Below, in pieces: positions 39,853 to 49,716 of a DNA stretch of 64,000 nucleotides. How positions within the stretch are numbered: the stretch's first letter is position 1; each line of letters begins with the position of its first letter. Both the position numbers and the translations under genes were made by a program. This stretch comes from Bremia lactucae (taxonomy: Eukaryota > Oomycota > Peronosporomycetes > Peronosporales > Peronosporaceae), in NCBI RefSeq assembly GCF_004359215.1, contig NC_090615.1, forward strand, positions 7,706,675 to 7,770,674, read 5' to 3'. The notes below the pieces were generated by a model. It worked only from the letters and a program-made list of their open reading frames with translations. It was not told where the DNA came from and searched no databases.

Positions 39853-40317
39853 TGTAATGGCCGTTGTTGTGGTACATTTACTTTATGGGTAAGATATCCT
39901 TTTATCTAATTTTAAAATAGATATTTACTTAAATCCCATTTATTATTGGTAATAAATGTGGTCGCCGCCAGATATAAATCTGCGGCCGAAATCTATTTTT
40001 AAATTAGCTAGGGTAAGGTTTTTAGATTTAAATCATTAAATAAAGTTCCGTTCCCCTATTGATCTTAAAGCGTTAAGTGCCTTCCTAAGGCTTGCGCATT
40101 GATATGTAAGAGATAGAAGCCTTTCTAAGGTATATCCTCTTGGGCACTAGTTGCCACTTGGTTCTACGAAACCTGAATCCATTGAACTAGGATTCCTTAA
40201 GCTCTAATAGCTTGTACGACTCCCTGAGTTGTTAAACCCATTAGTTCAATAGAACTAAGTGACTCCTTGAATCTGAAAGTCTTCCTCTGACTTTAGGAGC
40301 GAGGTTGCTCCGCTACA
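39853..40317 (+). repeat. LTR of family B (5' LTR of B2), with a 20 bp deletion
   Basis: TGTAATGG...GCTCCGCTACA; compared with 10381-10865 it lacks the GGGCACACATCGGTTGGAGA segment near its start. Followed by CC-TGGTAGCACTAGTAGTC (primer binding site, 40320-40336). Confidence 0.85.
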
Positions 40318-40379
40318 CCTGGTAGCACTAGTAGTCAATCTACGCTTGAGTCTTTAAAAGACTAATTTCTCACGAAATT

Positions 40380-41470
40380 GGTAGAGGTTCCAGAATAGTC
40401 AGGAGCGCAACGCGCCGCTTACGACAAGCTCAAAATCTTATTCGGGCTTGAGCACGTGGAATTTATTATCTCCCAGGGATCAGAGGTCCTGCATGCAAGG
40501 CTTGAAGCCTTTATGCGGTACGAAGCCTCCCGGATTGGTCAGGTACAGGACCATTTAGCGGCATCTATGCCAACCCGGTACATCTCTGTACCTGACTCAG
40601 AGCCGAGGGCTCGCACTGTAAATGTGAAAACACTTGAGGAAAAAAGGGAGAAAATCTCCCTTTTTGGATTAAGCAGATAGAAATGACCATTGATTCCGCC
40701 TTGTTCTTAACAGAACGGCAAAAGGTGGCTATGGCCATTTCCAAACTTGGAGGTAGAGCCATGGATTGGGCACTATCGTGCAGCACGTCCATAGACGACG
40801 CTTAACCCTCATTGGATTCGCGGAAGCAGCAAATGACCAGCATGTTTGCACCGCCTAATCAGGCTTTTCGCATGCGAGCACGGCTCCTAGCGACTCGACA
40901 GGGTAAAAGAACCCTAGGGGACTTTGTTCAGGAGCTGAAAACTCTCATTGCATCTATACATCAAGACCCGGTGCAAGAAGCAATTGTAGGACCATCTTTA
41001 CGAGGGGTCTCATGAGGGCGTTGCCCGGACGGAATTATTCCGACCTCATCCGGCTACGTTCGAAGAGGTAGTCGCCATAGCGCTACGTGCCGAGTTTGAC
41101 TTAAGTCTGCTCGCGTTAGCACGCCTGTCTACCGAACAAGCTCTTCGAGCACATGAGTTCCGTCTAATAGAGCGGAACCTATGGATTTAAGCCTCGTTGA
41201 GGAAGGAGGGAGACTCTTCAAGCTGTGGAACAGCATAAGACCATCCGTAGATGTTATATGTGCGGAAGCACGAAACATTTACGCCCTGCCTGCCCTCTTC
41301 GAAATTCGCATAAAGCTCGAAAGAGCTCCAACTCCGACCTATACCAGAGATTTGGTACGGTGCGGGAAAACGTCGATACCCAGTAGGTGCGGGGCGCCTT
41401 ACTGGGGAAGACCTAGGCTCTGTTGAACCTCAAGGAGGTGAGAATAAACAGAACCTAGCCCCAATTAGCT
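40380..41470 (+). pseudogene. B2 gag
   Basis: Same gag as B1 ([48 protein letters not shown]) but with stops at 40678 and 40804 and frameshifts near 41010 and 41210. Its zinc knuckle is canonical: CYMCGSTKHLRPAC, encoded at about 41253-41294. Confidence 0.8.
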
Positions 41471-41472
41471 CG

Positions 41473-41940
41473 GTGCTCAATGGCACGGGGCGAGAGTACA
41501 AGCCTGGCTTGCTAGTCGCTCAAGCGACTGTAAAGGGCTTTGATAAGCCGTGGTCAATTTTAATTGACTCAGGAGCGTCTTGCAACTATGCTCGACGCCT
41601 TTCCCTTGAAGTAAGTCAACAATGCGTTGAGGCGCTTAGAGCACATGAAGGTGATACAATCAGTGTTCGCTTAGCGACTGGGACTCGTGTCACTACCAAA
41701 GTTCCATTGAACTTAGGTATAAAGTTTCTGGATTTTGACAGTATGGAACGCTGTCTCGTCCTTGATTTGGATTCGAGATATGATCTCATCCTTGGTATGG
41801 CCTGGTTAGAACACCATGAGCCATGGATCGATTGGAGGTCTAAGACCTTAGGCGCCACGTGCAATGTTTCTAGCAAAGTTTTGGAAAGTCATGAACCGAT
41901 CTTTGCTAGGCACCAAAACGCTATTGGCGCGAATCATTGA
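41473..41940 (+). CDS. B2 aspartic protease domain, uninterrupted
   Basis: A 155-codon open frame that covers the complete retropepsin of family B. The catalytic Asp is in LIDSGASCNYARRL (DSG at 41566-41574), a flap-like stretch VRLATGTRVT follows, and the C-terminal motif is LILGMAWLEHHEPWIDW. It has no ATG at its start, as expected for part of a Gag-Pol polyprotein. It is the only protease in the window without a stop, though the surrounding gag is broken. Confidence 0.8.
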   Translation: MLNGTGREYKPGLLVAQATVKGFDKPWSILIDSGASCNYARRLSLEVSQQCVEALRAHEGDTISVRLATGTRVTTKVPLNLGIKFLDFDSMERCLVLDLDSRYDLILGMAWLEHHEPWIDWRSKTLGATCNVSSKVLESHEPIFARHQNAIGANH

Positions 41941-42274
41941 ATGAGTCTGTCAGTGTTTTAGACATTGGCATGTCTGAGCTAATAACCTCTAATGTTAAAA
42001 ACATTAATTCTGAGCCCGACTTAGCGGAAATAAGTGGAACGGCATGAACTCCGTCGAGTGACACTCGTTATAATAACGATTCACTAAATGCTGAAAGCAT
42101 TGTTGGCCTAAGGCCGATTCATCAAGGGTGCAATATCCCTGAGATACGTGGAGTGGCACGTCTAAGTCCACCGAGTATGGTCGGCCGAGGTGGCATCATA
42201 CTGAGTGTCAGTAGAGACACTGTTGGCGGTTCGCCAGGACCTCAAGGGTGCAATATCCCTGAGATACGTGGAGT

Positions 42275-43135
42275 CCATTGTGCAATTGCACGAATCTTCT
42301 CCGAATCCGCACGGATCCACCCTTTTCAATGAAACATCCAAAAAGGGAATCTCTTCCGCCCCAAAGAAACACTTGTTTATGCTCTCAAAAAGTCGATCCT
42401 CGCGCATACACATCAACACCGCTCGAAGGTGCTCTATATGCACCTGAACATTCGCTTTACCCCCTTCAGCCTTGCTGTGGGCGAATATATTGTCAAAATG
42501 CGTCTGCTTGAAGTGTTGCATCGGCGGAAAGAGTTGCGTTACCAGTCTATTTAACGCAGCTGGAGCGTTGGAAATCTTCTGGGGCATTCCCACATTTGAC
42601 TGGAAGTACACTCACAGCTGTAAGAGGAATATCGAATTCTCTCATGAGTAGTTGATAATGGCCGTCGACCATGTCGAGCGAGCTAAAAATACTGCATCCG
42701 GCCATGTTGTTCTGCAACACATCCTTCCGAGGAATTGGCGTAGATGCCGGAATCGGGACCACATTCAGCTGATTAGAAGCATAAACCATGCGTCATTTCC
42801 AATGGGTTTACGCACACCAAACGTCGGAGACGAGTGTGGCGACTTCGACTCTCGAACTAGGCCTTATGCGTGCTCTACCGCAAAGAAAGCGTCAATAACG
42901 TAAGACAACGTCCACTTGCTCCTTGGGCAGTGGCCATTGGCGCGTAGTACAGTATTGTGTATCCGGCTCCAGGTCGATCTCGTGGCGTAAGAATCTGATC
43001 GGGAGGTAACACCGAGGGAGGGTCTTCCAAGACTACATCTGCAAACTCCTTCAACAGAGATAAAATGGATCTCTTGCATCCTTCAGGATGGCCGAGCATA
43101 CCTCTTCGGACCATGAGCGTTGCTTTAATCGTCAC
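42275..43135 (-). pseudogene. RT fragment of a B-like element, minus strand
   Basis: Minus-strand frames give LLKEFADVVLEDPPSVLPPD, a broken HEIDLEP, IPASTPIPRKDVLQN, SSLDMVDGHYQLLMR and SNAPAALNRLVTQLF. The catalytic box is THFDNIFAHSKAE: the second aspartate of YXDD is Asn, so polymerase activity would be lost. It is joined head-on to B2 at 42274. Confidence 0.8.
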
Positions 43136-43249
43136 ACACCTCCGGGTCCATAACCGAATAGGTGCTCAACTCCAACAGACGTCGCTTCCAGACGTATGAG
43201 GACCACATGCTCTAGCGAATCCTCCTTTAGGTCCGCAAGGAATCCCCTT

Positions 43250-43960
43250 TGGGATATCTCCTCAAGCTCATACAACTCTTCGAGCTTAGAAAGCGGTTTC
43301 ACCGCAATCCCGTCAATGTCATGTCGATCCGCGACTATGACTTCAATTCAGGAGCTGAACCAGCCCCATCTTGTGCGTATCGCCGTGCTCTTACGCATTC
43401 CTGTGTGGGAACTGAGCCAGTCTCACCGCCTTGTACGCGCTGTCCCACAACTGCGATATCCTGTGAAGGAGTGAGCTCATCTTATTCACGTGCGCGTCGC
43501 CCAGCGACTGCGTCTTCCTGGGTGGAGACTGACTCAGCCTCATCACCCTAACGCGTCGTCTAACGACTTCGATTTCCTGTAAAGGAGTGAACCCACCTTC
43601 TTCACGTGTGCGTCGCTCAACGATAGCGTCTTCAAGAATGGTAGTTGCCACAAAATCACCGCTTGCCCCCCCCCCTACGGTCACGTCTTCCGGTAAAGGA
43701 GGAAGCGCATCTCCTTCACAAACGTGTCGCCGAGCGACATCGCCTCTTGGGAAGTAGTGACCGCAGCACTTTTCTGTGTGCAACCGTGGGCGGTTGCGCC
43801 TTTTAAGATGAAAGAAGAAACACGACTCCTTCATTTGCGCGTCGCACAGCGACAGCGACTTCCTGAACAGTAAGGACAGCAGCACTACCACTTGCGCAAC
43901 CACCCTCGATCGCGACTTCCGTTGTGGAGGGTGACCCAGCCTCAATACCTACTAAGGCCC
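43250..43960. repeat. Degenerate tandem repeat, unit about 57-60 bp
   Basis: At least five units follow a pattern CG-GCG-CG---A-CGA-TGCG-TTTCCTG----GGA---A-T-A-CC. Clear ones start near 43430, 43487 and 43547, with more diverged units on both sides. The length is a multiple of three and the minus strand is largely open (43391-43945), so they would encode 19-20-residue repeats. It lies between the minus-strand RT fragment and LTR C. Confidence 0.55.
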
Positions 43961-44087
43961 TAGTCGATACTCGACGGTCTTCTTCATGCACCACCTCCGC
44001 CGAATCGGCAAAGAGGCGTTCCGAGCGTGGAATGCGATGTTCGCGCAAAAATCCATCGCGTGACGAGGAGGGGACATAACCCACCAA
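43803..44087 (-). CDS. Open frame abutting LTR C, 94 codons, no ATG
   Basis: The minus strand is open from just inside the LTR boundary to 43803 (starting with TTG). Product: basic and Ala/Val-rich, no domain recognised. It may be the start of gag of a minus-strand element, since CT-TGGTGGGTTATG next to the LTR could be a primer binding site. Alternatively it is an aORF of a plus-strand element, in line with the C LTR orientation deduced at 8752. The sequence does not settle this. Confidence 0.3.
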   Translation of the reverse strand: MVGYVPSSSRDGFLREHRIPRSERLFADSAEVVHEEDRRVSTRALVGIEAGSPSTTEVAIEGGCASGSAAVLTVQEVAVAVRRANEGVVFLLSS

Positions 44088-44088
44088 G

Positions 44089-44599
44089 TGTAACGGGCTA
44101 AAGTTGCCCTAATGTTACACAGTCCCCGTTAAGTAGACTTGGTGTACTTAAGGGGATGGTCAATTACTAAACAATAGTAATTAGACCCAGCACTCGGGTG
44201 TGGTGCACATTTGTGACCAACCCTTGTGTATGTGATGCACATGGGTGCATTCACATTAGGAGGGATGACGCCCAGCGTCATCCGTGATGACGGCTAGCGT
44301 CATCCGCTACGCGAGGTATCTAGAAAGATATGCTCGCAATACACAATAAATGTTATCTATAGAGATAACATTTTAACTGGTAAAAATCGGTATTTGTATT
44401 TAATTCTATTAAACATAGATCAGTCTGAAAACTACTTCCTACTTGGTAAGTGCGCACGAGGAGACGGATTACCGCTCCCGTGACGACACTTAACCAGAGA
44501 TCTAAGTGTGTTGGGTGAGGTCGCTAACGCGCCCACCACAACTACCTCACTGCACGCAAGAGAAGCAGGTTAAACCGCTTCCTCGCTGTGCTAGGGTGT
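44089..44599 (+). repeat. LTR of family C, cut by a gap
   Basis: Starts TGTAACGGGCTAAAG and matches the reverse complement of 8222-8752 for about 510 bp up to the N gap. Orientation is given relative to the copy with the polypurine tract. Confidence 0.75.
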
Positions 44600-44699
44600 N
44601 NNNNNNNNNNNNNNNNNNNNNNNNNNNNNNNNNNNNNNNNNNNNNNNNNNNNNNNNNNNNNNNNNNNNNNNNNNNNNNNNNNNNNNNNNNNNNNNNNNN
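44600..44699. other. Assembly gap (100 N)
   Basis: 100 N between LTR C and the truncated A3 element. The true length is unknown. Confidence 0.95.
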
Positions 44700-44989
44700 T
44701 TGTCATGAAATACGCACTGGCTAAATTTAAGGTTTATCTCCTAGGAGATAGACCGTTCATCGTATATACGGTCCATGAGTCATTACGCACGACCGTAAGT
44801 AGCCCATACCTCTCACAAAGAATGGCGAGGTGCCTATCCTTCTTCGCGAAAAAATGTCTCCGTGGAACGTGAACCAGGACAACTTAATGTCGTTGCTGGT
44901 GCGTTATCACGCCGACCCGAATTCGATTCGGCCGTGCACTCCAACAGCGATTGCTCCGACGTCGACATCAATCGTGTCGTTGGTAACTT

Positions 44990-45128
44990 CGACGCGTGAT
45001 GAGCATGAGCCAGAACTGGTTTTTCTCGTCCGAATCCCCCTCCCTTAAACTAGAGGATCCCTCTAATTGGATGGGTACGCGTTGTAGACGCATGCACCGA
45101 ATTATTGATGGCGAATTCGATCATCGCT
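44990..45128 (-). other. Inverted integrase segment in A3
   Basis: This piece reads in the same plus-strand direction as 18110-18280 of R2, although A3 and R2 lie on opposite strands. It is therefore inverted within A3. It replaces the integrase core between RNase H and the FIQD.. block. Confidence 0.65.
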
Positions 45129-46036
45129 GAAAGATACAGAGCAAATGAGTCAGCAGAGAAATTCCTGCTGGCTCGAGAATCAGTAATCCGTTTCATACAA
45201 GATTGCTAACGTGGTGGACCGTCAGAAACGGAACGCAGACAAACATGGAAGAGCAAACCTTCTTTCATTTAAAATTAATGAACTAGTATTACTCTACGGT
45301 AAACTTACCTTAGCGTGAGTCACCAATGTGGGTATCAGTTAACTGCTACCCAAGTTCATCGGACCTTTCCGTGTACTGCATCACAGAGGCAATGCCTACA
45401 CAATAGAATTGCCACGATCCTACATTTTACGTTGGTCGGCTCCGCCCATACCGTCAGTACGCGATTTGTTACGAGTACGGATCTGACCACCCTTTTCAAG
45501 AATCCCTAAAAGATTCTTGTGCGCATGAACCAGATTCTCATGTTGAATCTGGAGATTCTCATGTCTGGAGATTCTCGTGCCGGGTCCGGGGATCCTTGAA
45601 ACCGCGATTAGCGGACGATAGCTCATCACAAAGAGCGTGATATGTCCGTTCGTACTCCAACATGGAGTACGCACTGTTCGAACGGTTGGAATACCGTTCG
45701 ATATAGTGAGCCTGCACCGTCTGCTCCAACGAGGGACGCTTACCACGCTCATGATCCAGTCCTTCCTCCAATTTATGGAGGAAGTGATCGAATTTGTCAA
45801 TCTTCGACTCTAGATCTAGCACACGGTTCGGATCTAATTTTCCCTCCTCCACCACAACCATTGGTGGATTCCACGATGGTCAACTTCTCCTTGTCGAACG
45901 TATTTATAGCCAGCGTGATGTGAAGGGGCAGCGAATGAGTTATCTTGTTTACTGGCGCGGTCATCCACCTTCACATGACAGCTGGGAGCCTCGTTACCAG
46001 GCCTCGTCCGTCAGTATGTCGAGACCCATTCGATAG
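45129..46036 (+). pseudogene. A3 integrase C-terminus, linker and chromodomain
   Basis: From 45129 the plus strand gives NSCWLENQ/SVIRF-type integrase sequence, then PSSS-FRVLHHRGNAYTIEL and the YVGRLRP region in broken frames. The linker 45642-45923 (THCSNG, EPAPSAPTRDAY, PPPPQPLV) matches R2. The chromodomain is intact over RDVKGQRMSYLVYWRGHPPS and HDSWEPRY. It is the best chromodomain of family A here. Confidence 0.75.
45420..45861 (-). CDS. Antisense coiled-coil ORF of A3 (aORF C-half)
   Basis: Minus-strand frame 45559-45861 gives SKIDKFDHFLHKLEEGLDHE, RGKRPSLEQTVQAHYIE and YSMLEYERTYHALCDELSS. A frameshift near 45550-45560 moves the tail (HENLVHAHKNLLGILEKGG, RTDG) to another frame ending at 45420. 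It matches the R2 antisense ORF along its whole length, with most substitutions conservative, and lies opposite the sense linker. Confidence 0.5.
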
Positions 46037-46519
46037 ATAGGAAGGTCCATCGGAAAACACGCGCCCCTGGCGCCTGTAAATTGATTGCAAGAAGTCAATC
46101 GCATCGCGCTTCTCGTTAGAGATGCGAGCCGATCCTCAGGGCGAAGAAAGGGGATAAACATCCATTTTTACTCGCTTCGTGTTGTCAACACAACACGGAC
46201 AGGGATCACCCCACGCAAGGCATGGAAGTCCTGCCTCACGATACAACCGATGCAGTTTATACCTTGCACCGGTTGGAGTTCGTTTCTCAAACTTAACGCG
46301 AATCGCGTTAAGTCTTTGAAGCCAGGCTTCGCGTCCAATGTCTTTGACATTGTGAATAAACGCGCTCAAGGTTGCATAAGCGAGACTTCATCTCGCTTAT
46401 TGTTGCCACTATACCATCGATGCTTGAAAACAGCATCGAATTAAAAATCTTCCTCAGCGCGAAATTTCTTCGCGCTAGAATCAAGGTTATGTAGCTTTGT
46501 CACAATAAATTAGGGATAT

Positions 46520-47089
46520 TTATTGTGAGGGAGTAGTGTCTCGAGACAAGCTATTCATTAGCTGCTCGGGCAAAAGCCACGGCTTTTTCTCAAGGGCAAG
46601 ACGAGACATTATATTGTCTACGACCCCCTGAGTGGTACCCACTGAAGCAGGGGTACCACAAGAACTTTTCTCACGACGGCTTACGCCATCGTCATCACCA
46701 GGCACAGAAATTTGTGCGGGTGACGGCTCTGGAGATGGTGCTGGCGATGAGGATTCATCCTCATCTTCGGAACCGAACATGCTGTAGCGAATGCTACCAG
46801 CACGTCTTCTCGAATGATCTCCCTCATTCGAAGGCTCATTGTCAGCCGCCTGACGATGATCAGGCGACTGTTCTTTTCTCCCTGAGTCGGCCATTTCGTC
46901 TGACTCGCATTCGTAGTCGACCTCCAAAGTGGGGTCGCATTTTCGTGGTGCATCACCATGTGCATCCGCAACATTAAGAGTTGCGGGAGAAGATGACACT
47001 GCGGCAGACGGAACGTCTGGCCGCAAGAGACAATAATGCGCAGCCGAAGGCGTCGCACTATTCGCATACCGCTTGGACTTGTTAACCAT
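46520..47089 (-). CDS. aORF N-half of A3, 189 codons, antisense to its element
   Basis: Starts at ATG 47089 (MVNKSKRYANS) and ends at 46520. The product is acidic and probably disordered: DPTLEVDYECESDEMADSG, QSPDHRQAADNEPSNEGD, FGSEDEDESSSPAPSPEPS, GDDDGVSRREKSSCGTPASV, then SRLALEKKPWLLPEQL. Five other places carry this frame or parts of it (508-858, 12404-12530, 29744-30025, 30126-30802, 48718-49143). It sits 114 bp from the 3' LTR, whose antisense side could supply its promoter. It resembles no gag or pol domain. The ORF position recalls antisense extra ORFs known from some plant gypsy elements. Function unknown. Confidence 0.55.
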   Translation of the reverse strand: MVNKSKRYANSATPSAAHYCLLRPDVPSAAVSSSPATLNVADAHGDAPRKCDPTLEVDYECESDEMADSGRKEQSPDHRQAADNEPSNEGDHSRRRAGSIRYSMFGSEDEDESSSPAPSPEPSPAQISVPGDDDGVSRREKSSCGTPASVGTTQGVVDNIMSRLALEKKPWLLPEQLMNSLSRDTTPSQ

Positions 47090-47203
47090 GCTATAGAGTT
47101 AAAAATGATGATTCTGACTAATCAACATCGTTTTAAATTAAGTGGTCTTATAGTGACCACTCTATCCAACAGTCAGAGTGATTGTCGCTTAAGGAAGGAG
47201 TGA

Positions 47204-47615
47204 TGTAACGGGGGTGTATCGTTACATGAAAGGTTGTTAATTAATATATTATCTAACAGGTAGAAATTATTTGGAGAATATTATTTTACATGGTAATAGT
47301 CTAAAAGCTTATCCATTGGTAGATATAGACCATTATACCTACTTTCTTTGCGGTCCAGTCAGCGCTGGACGAACGCAAAGAGATAGATAGATAAGACTTT
47401 ATTACATGTTTTGTATTAGTTTATAATTTAGTTAGTATTAAATAGATAGAAAAAGAAGAACTTAATTATATTAAATACATTTTTTTAATTTGCCATCTTC
47501 AAAGTAAGTGCTAGAAAAGAGTCTTCTAATGCCCGTACTAGTGTACGTGAAGTGACGTGAGGCACCACTCGCACTGAAGCAGTGCGAAGTGGACAAGTCG
47601 TAGTGCCCCGTTACA
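47204..47615 (+). repeat. LTR of family A (3' LTR of A3), 412 bp
   Basis: TGTAACGGGGGTGTATCG to AGTGCCCCGTTACA, preceded by a decayed polypurine tract (CTTAAGGAAGGAGTGA). Confidence 0.85.
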
Positions 47616-47623
47616 AACCAGGT

Positions 47624-47682
47624 GTAATGGGGCACCTTTCACTAGTACTGGTAAGTACTAGATGGCCTAACACGAGTTAAAG
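47624..47682. repeat. Short mixed LTR debris
   Basis: About 60 bp starting ACCAGG-TGTAATGGGGCAC, which looks like a primer binding site plus the end of a minus-oriented family A LTR, followed by unmatched bases up to LTR C. Confidence 0.4.
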
Positions 47683-48060
47683 TGTAACGGGCTTAAGTTG
47701 CCCTAATGTTACACAGTCCCCGTTAAGTACACTTGGTGTACTTAAGGGGATGGTCAATTACTAATTAATAGTAATTAGACCCAACACTCGTGTGTGGTGC
47801 ACATTTGTGACCAACCCTTGTGGATGTGATGCACATGGGTGCATTCACATTAGGAGGGATGACGGCTAGCGTCATCCGTTACGCGAGGTATCTATAAGAT
47901 ACGCTCGCAATACATATTAAATTATATTTATAGAGATATCATTTTAATTGGTATAAATAGGTATTTTTTATATTTAATTCTATTAAATATAAATCAGTCT
48001 GAAAACTACTTTCTACTTGGTAAGTGCGCACGAGGAGACGGATTACCGCTCCCGTGACGA
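47683..48060 (+). repeat. LTR of family C, cut by a gap
   Basis: Starts TGTAACGGGCTTAAG and follows 44089-44470 closely until the N run. It has one GATGACGGCTAGCGTCATCC block where 44089 has two adjacent versions. Confidence 0.75.
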
Positions 48061-48717
48061 NNNNNNNNNNNNNNNNNNNNNNNNNNNNNNNNNNNNNNNN
48101 NNNNNNNNNNNNNNNNNNNNNNNNNNNNNNNNNNNNNNNNNNNNNNNNNNNNNNNNNNNNNNNNNNNNNNNNNNNNNNNNNNNNNNNNNNNNNNNNNNNN
48201 NNNNNNNNNNNNNNNNNNNNNNNNNNNNNNNNNNNNNNNNNNNNNNNNNNNNNNNNNNNNNNNNNNNNNNNNNNNNNNNNNNNNNNNNNNNNNNNNNNNN
48301 NNNNNNNNNNNNNNNNNNNNNNNNNNNNNNNNNNNNNNNNNNNNNNNNNNNNNNNNNNNNNNNNNNNNNNNNNNNNNNNNNNNNNNNNNNNNNNNNNNNN
48401 NNNNNNNNNNNNNNNNNNNNNNNNNNNNNNNNNNNNNNNNNNNNNNNNNNNNNNNNNNNNNNNNNNNNNNNNNNNNNNNNNNNNNNNNNNNNNNNNNNNN
48501 NNNNNNNNNNNNNNNNNNNNNNNNNNNNNNNNNNNNNNNNNNNNNNNNNNNNNNNNNNNNNNNNNNNNNNNNNNNNNNNNNNNNNNNNNNNNNNNNNNNN
48601 NNNNNNNNNNNNNNNNNNNNNNNNNNNNNNNNNNNNNNNNNNNNNNNNNNNNNNNNNNNNNNNNNNNNNNNNNNNNNNNNNNNNNNNNNNNNNNNNNNNN
48701 NNNNNNNNNNNNNNNNN
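48061..48717. other. Assembly gap (657 N)
   Basis: A sized gap between LTR C and an aORF fragment. Long open frames reported across it would be artefacts of the N run. Confidence 0.95.
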
Positions 48718-49143
48718 CGATGGCTTACGCCATCGTCATCACCTTGCACAGAAACACGTGCAGGTGACCGTATGGGAGATCGAACGGGCGATGAGGGATC
48801 ATCACTCATCGTCGGATCCAAATAGACTATCTTCTCGTCTATCAGAATGAGCCCTCTCATTCGAAGGCTCATAGTCAGCCGCCTGACGGATATCAGGCGA
48901 CTGTTCCATTCTCCCCGAGTCGGCCATTTCGTCCGACTCGCATTCGTAGTCGACCTCCAAAGAGGGGTCGTATTCACGTGGTGAATCACCACGTGCACCC
49001 GCAACATCTAGTGTTGTGCGAGTGGAAGACACTACGGCAGACGTTCCGTTTGCCGCAAGAGATAACAGTGCGTCACCCGCGGCTGCACGAACCGCAGCCG
49101 AAGGCGCAACACTATCGTCACCCCGCATGAGTTGATCCTTCAT
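48718..49143 (-). pseudogene. aORF N-half, copy next to LTR 49263
   Basis: Opens at ATG 49143 (MKDQLMRGDDSV) with SAAVRAAAGDALLSLAANG, DPSLEVDYECESDEMADSG and RQAADYEPSNERAHSDRRED. One extra T after GSDDE, compared with 30362-30802, shifts the frame near 48802. The rest runs into the N gap. Confidence 0.65.
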
Positions 49144-49262
49144 GCGATGGAATTTAAAATGATGGATCTGACCAATCAACATCGTTTTAAAAATTAAGTG
49201 GTCACATAGCGACCACTCCATCCAATGACATTCAGAGTGATTGTCGTTTAAGGGAGGGGTGA

Positions 49263-49716
49263 TGTAACGGGGTGTATCGTTACATGAAATTAACACTTAA
49301 AGGTTGTTAATTAATATATTATCTAAAAGGTAGATAATATTTGGAGGATATTACTTTATATAGTAATATTCAGAATTTTTATCCATAAATAGGTATAGGC
49401 CATTATATCTATTTATTCCGCAGACTAATCAGCTGCAGGAGTAATCAAAGAGAGCTACAGATAAGATAGAGATGAAAATTCATTTACATGTTTTGTATTA
49501 TATTATAATTAAGTTAGCATTTACAAAGATAGAACAAGAGACACTTAATCATATTTAATACAGTTTTCATTTTACCCTCTTAAGTCTAAGTTGTCTTAAG
49601 AGAAGTCTTCCTCTGCACGTACAGTGTACGTCACATAACGTAAGGCACCACTCGCAACTGAAGCAGTGCGAAGTGGACTTGTACTGAAACAGTACAAGTC
49701 GTAGTGCCCGGTTACA
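49263..49716 (+). repeat. LTR of family A (3' LTR), 454 bp
   Basis: TGTAACGGGGTGTATCG to GTAGTGCCCGGTTACA, preceded by GTTTAAGGGAGGGGTGA. Confidence 0.88.

Larger units (their letters stand above)
39853..42274 (+). mobile_element. Ty3/gypsy element B2 (family B), 5' part only
   Basis: LTR, primer binding site, gag (40380-41470), protease (41473-41940) and the beginning of the spacer. At 42274 it is joined to a pol fragment in the opposite orientation. A 33 bp direct repeat (TCAAGGGTGCAATATCC...), once at 42122 in its normal place and once at 42242-42274 at the junction, marks the break. Confidence 0.85.
44700..47615 (+). mobile_element. Ty3/gypsy chromovirus A3 (family A), 3' part, plus strand
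   Basis: Order: RNase H (44700-44990), a short inverted integrase piece (44990-45128), integrase C-terminal part (45129-45420), linker with antisense coil (45420-45861), chromodomain (45870-46036), 3' untranslated region, aORF on the minus strand (46520-47089), polypurine tract and 3' LTR (47204-47615). The integrase core with its catalytic residues is deleted. It is the copy in which the spatial relation of chromodomain, aORF and 3' LTR is clearest. Confidence 0.85.

Noticed and set aside
43250..43960. CRISPR-like array
   Set aside because: Units are directly abutting and degenerate, with no constant repeat plus unique spacer pattern, and the genome is eukaryotic.
48006..49007. Very long open frames across 48061-48717
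   Set aside because: They exist only because the N run contains no stops. Real sequence on either side is LTR C and the aORF.
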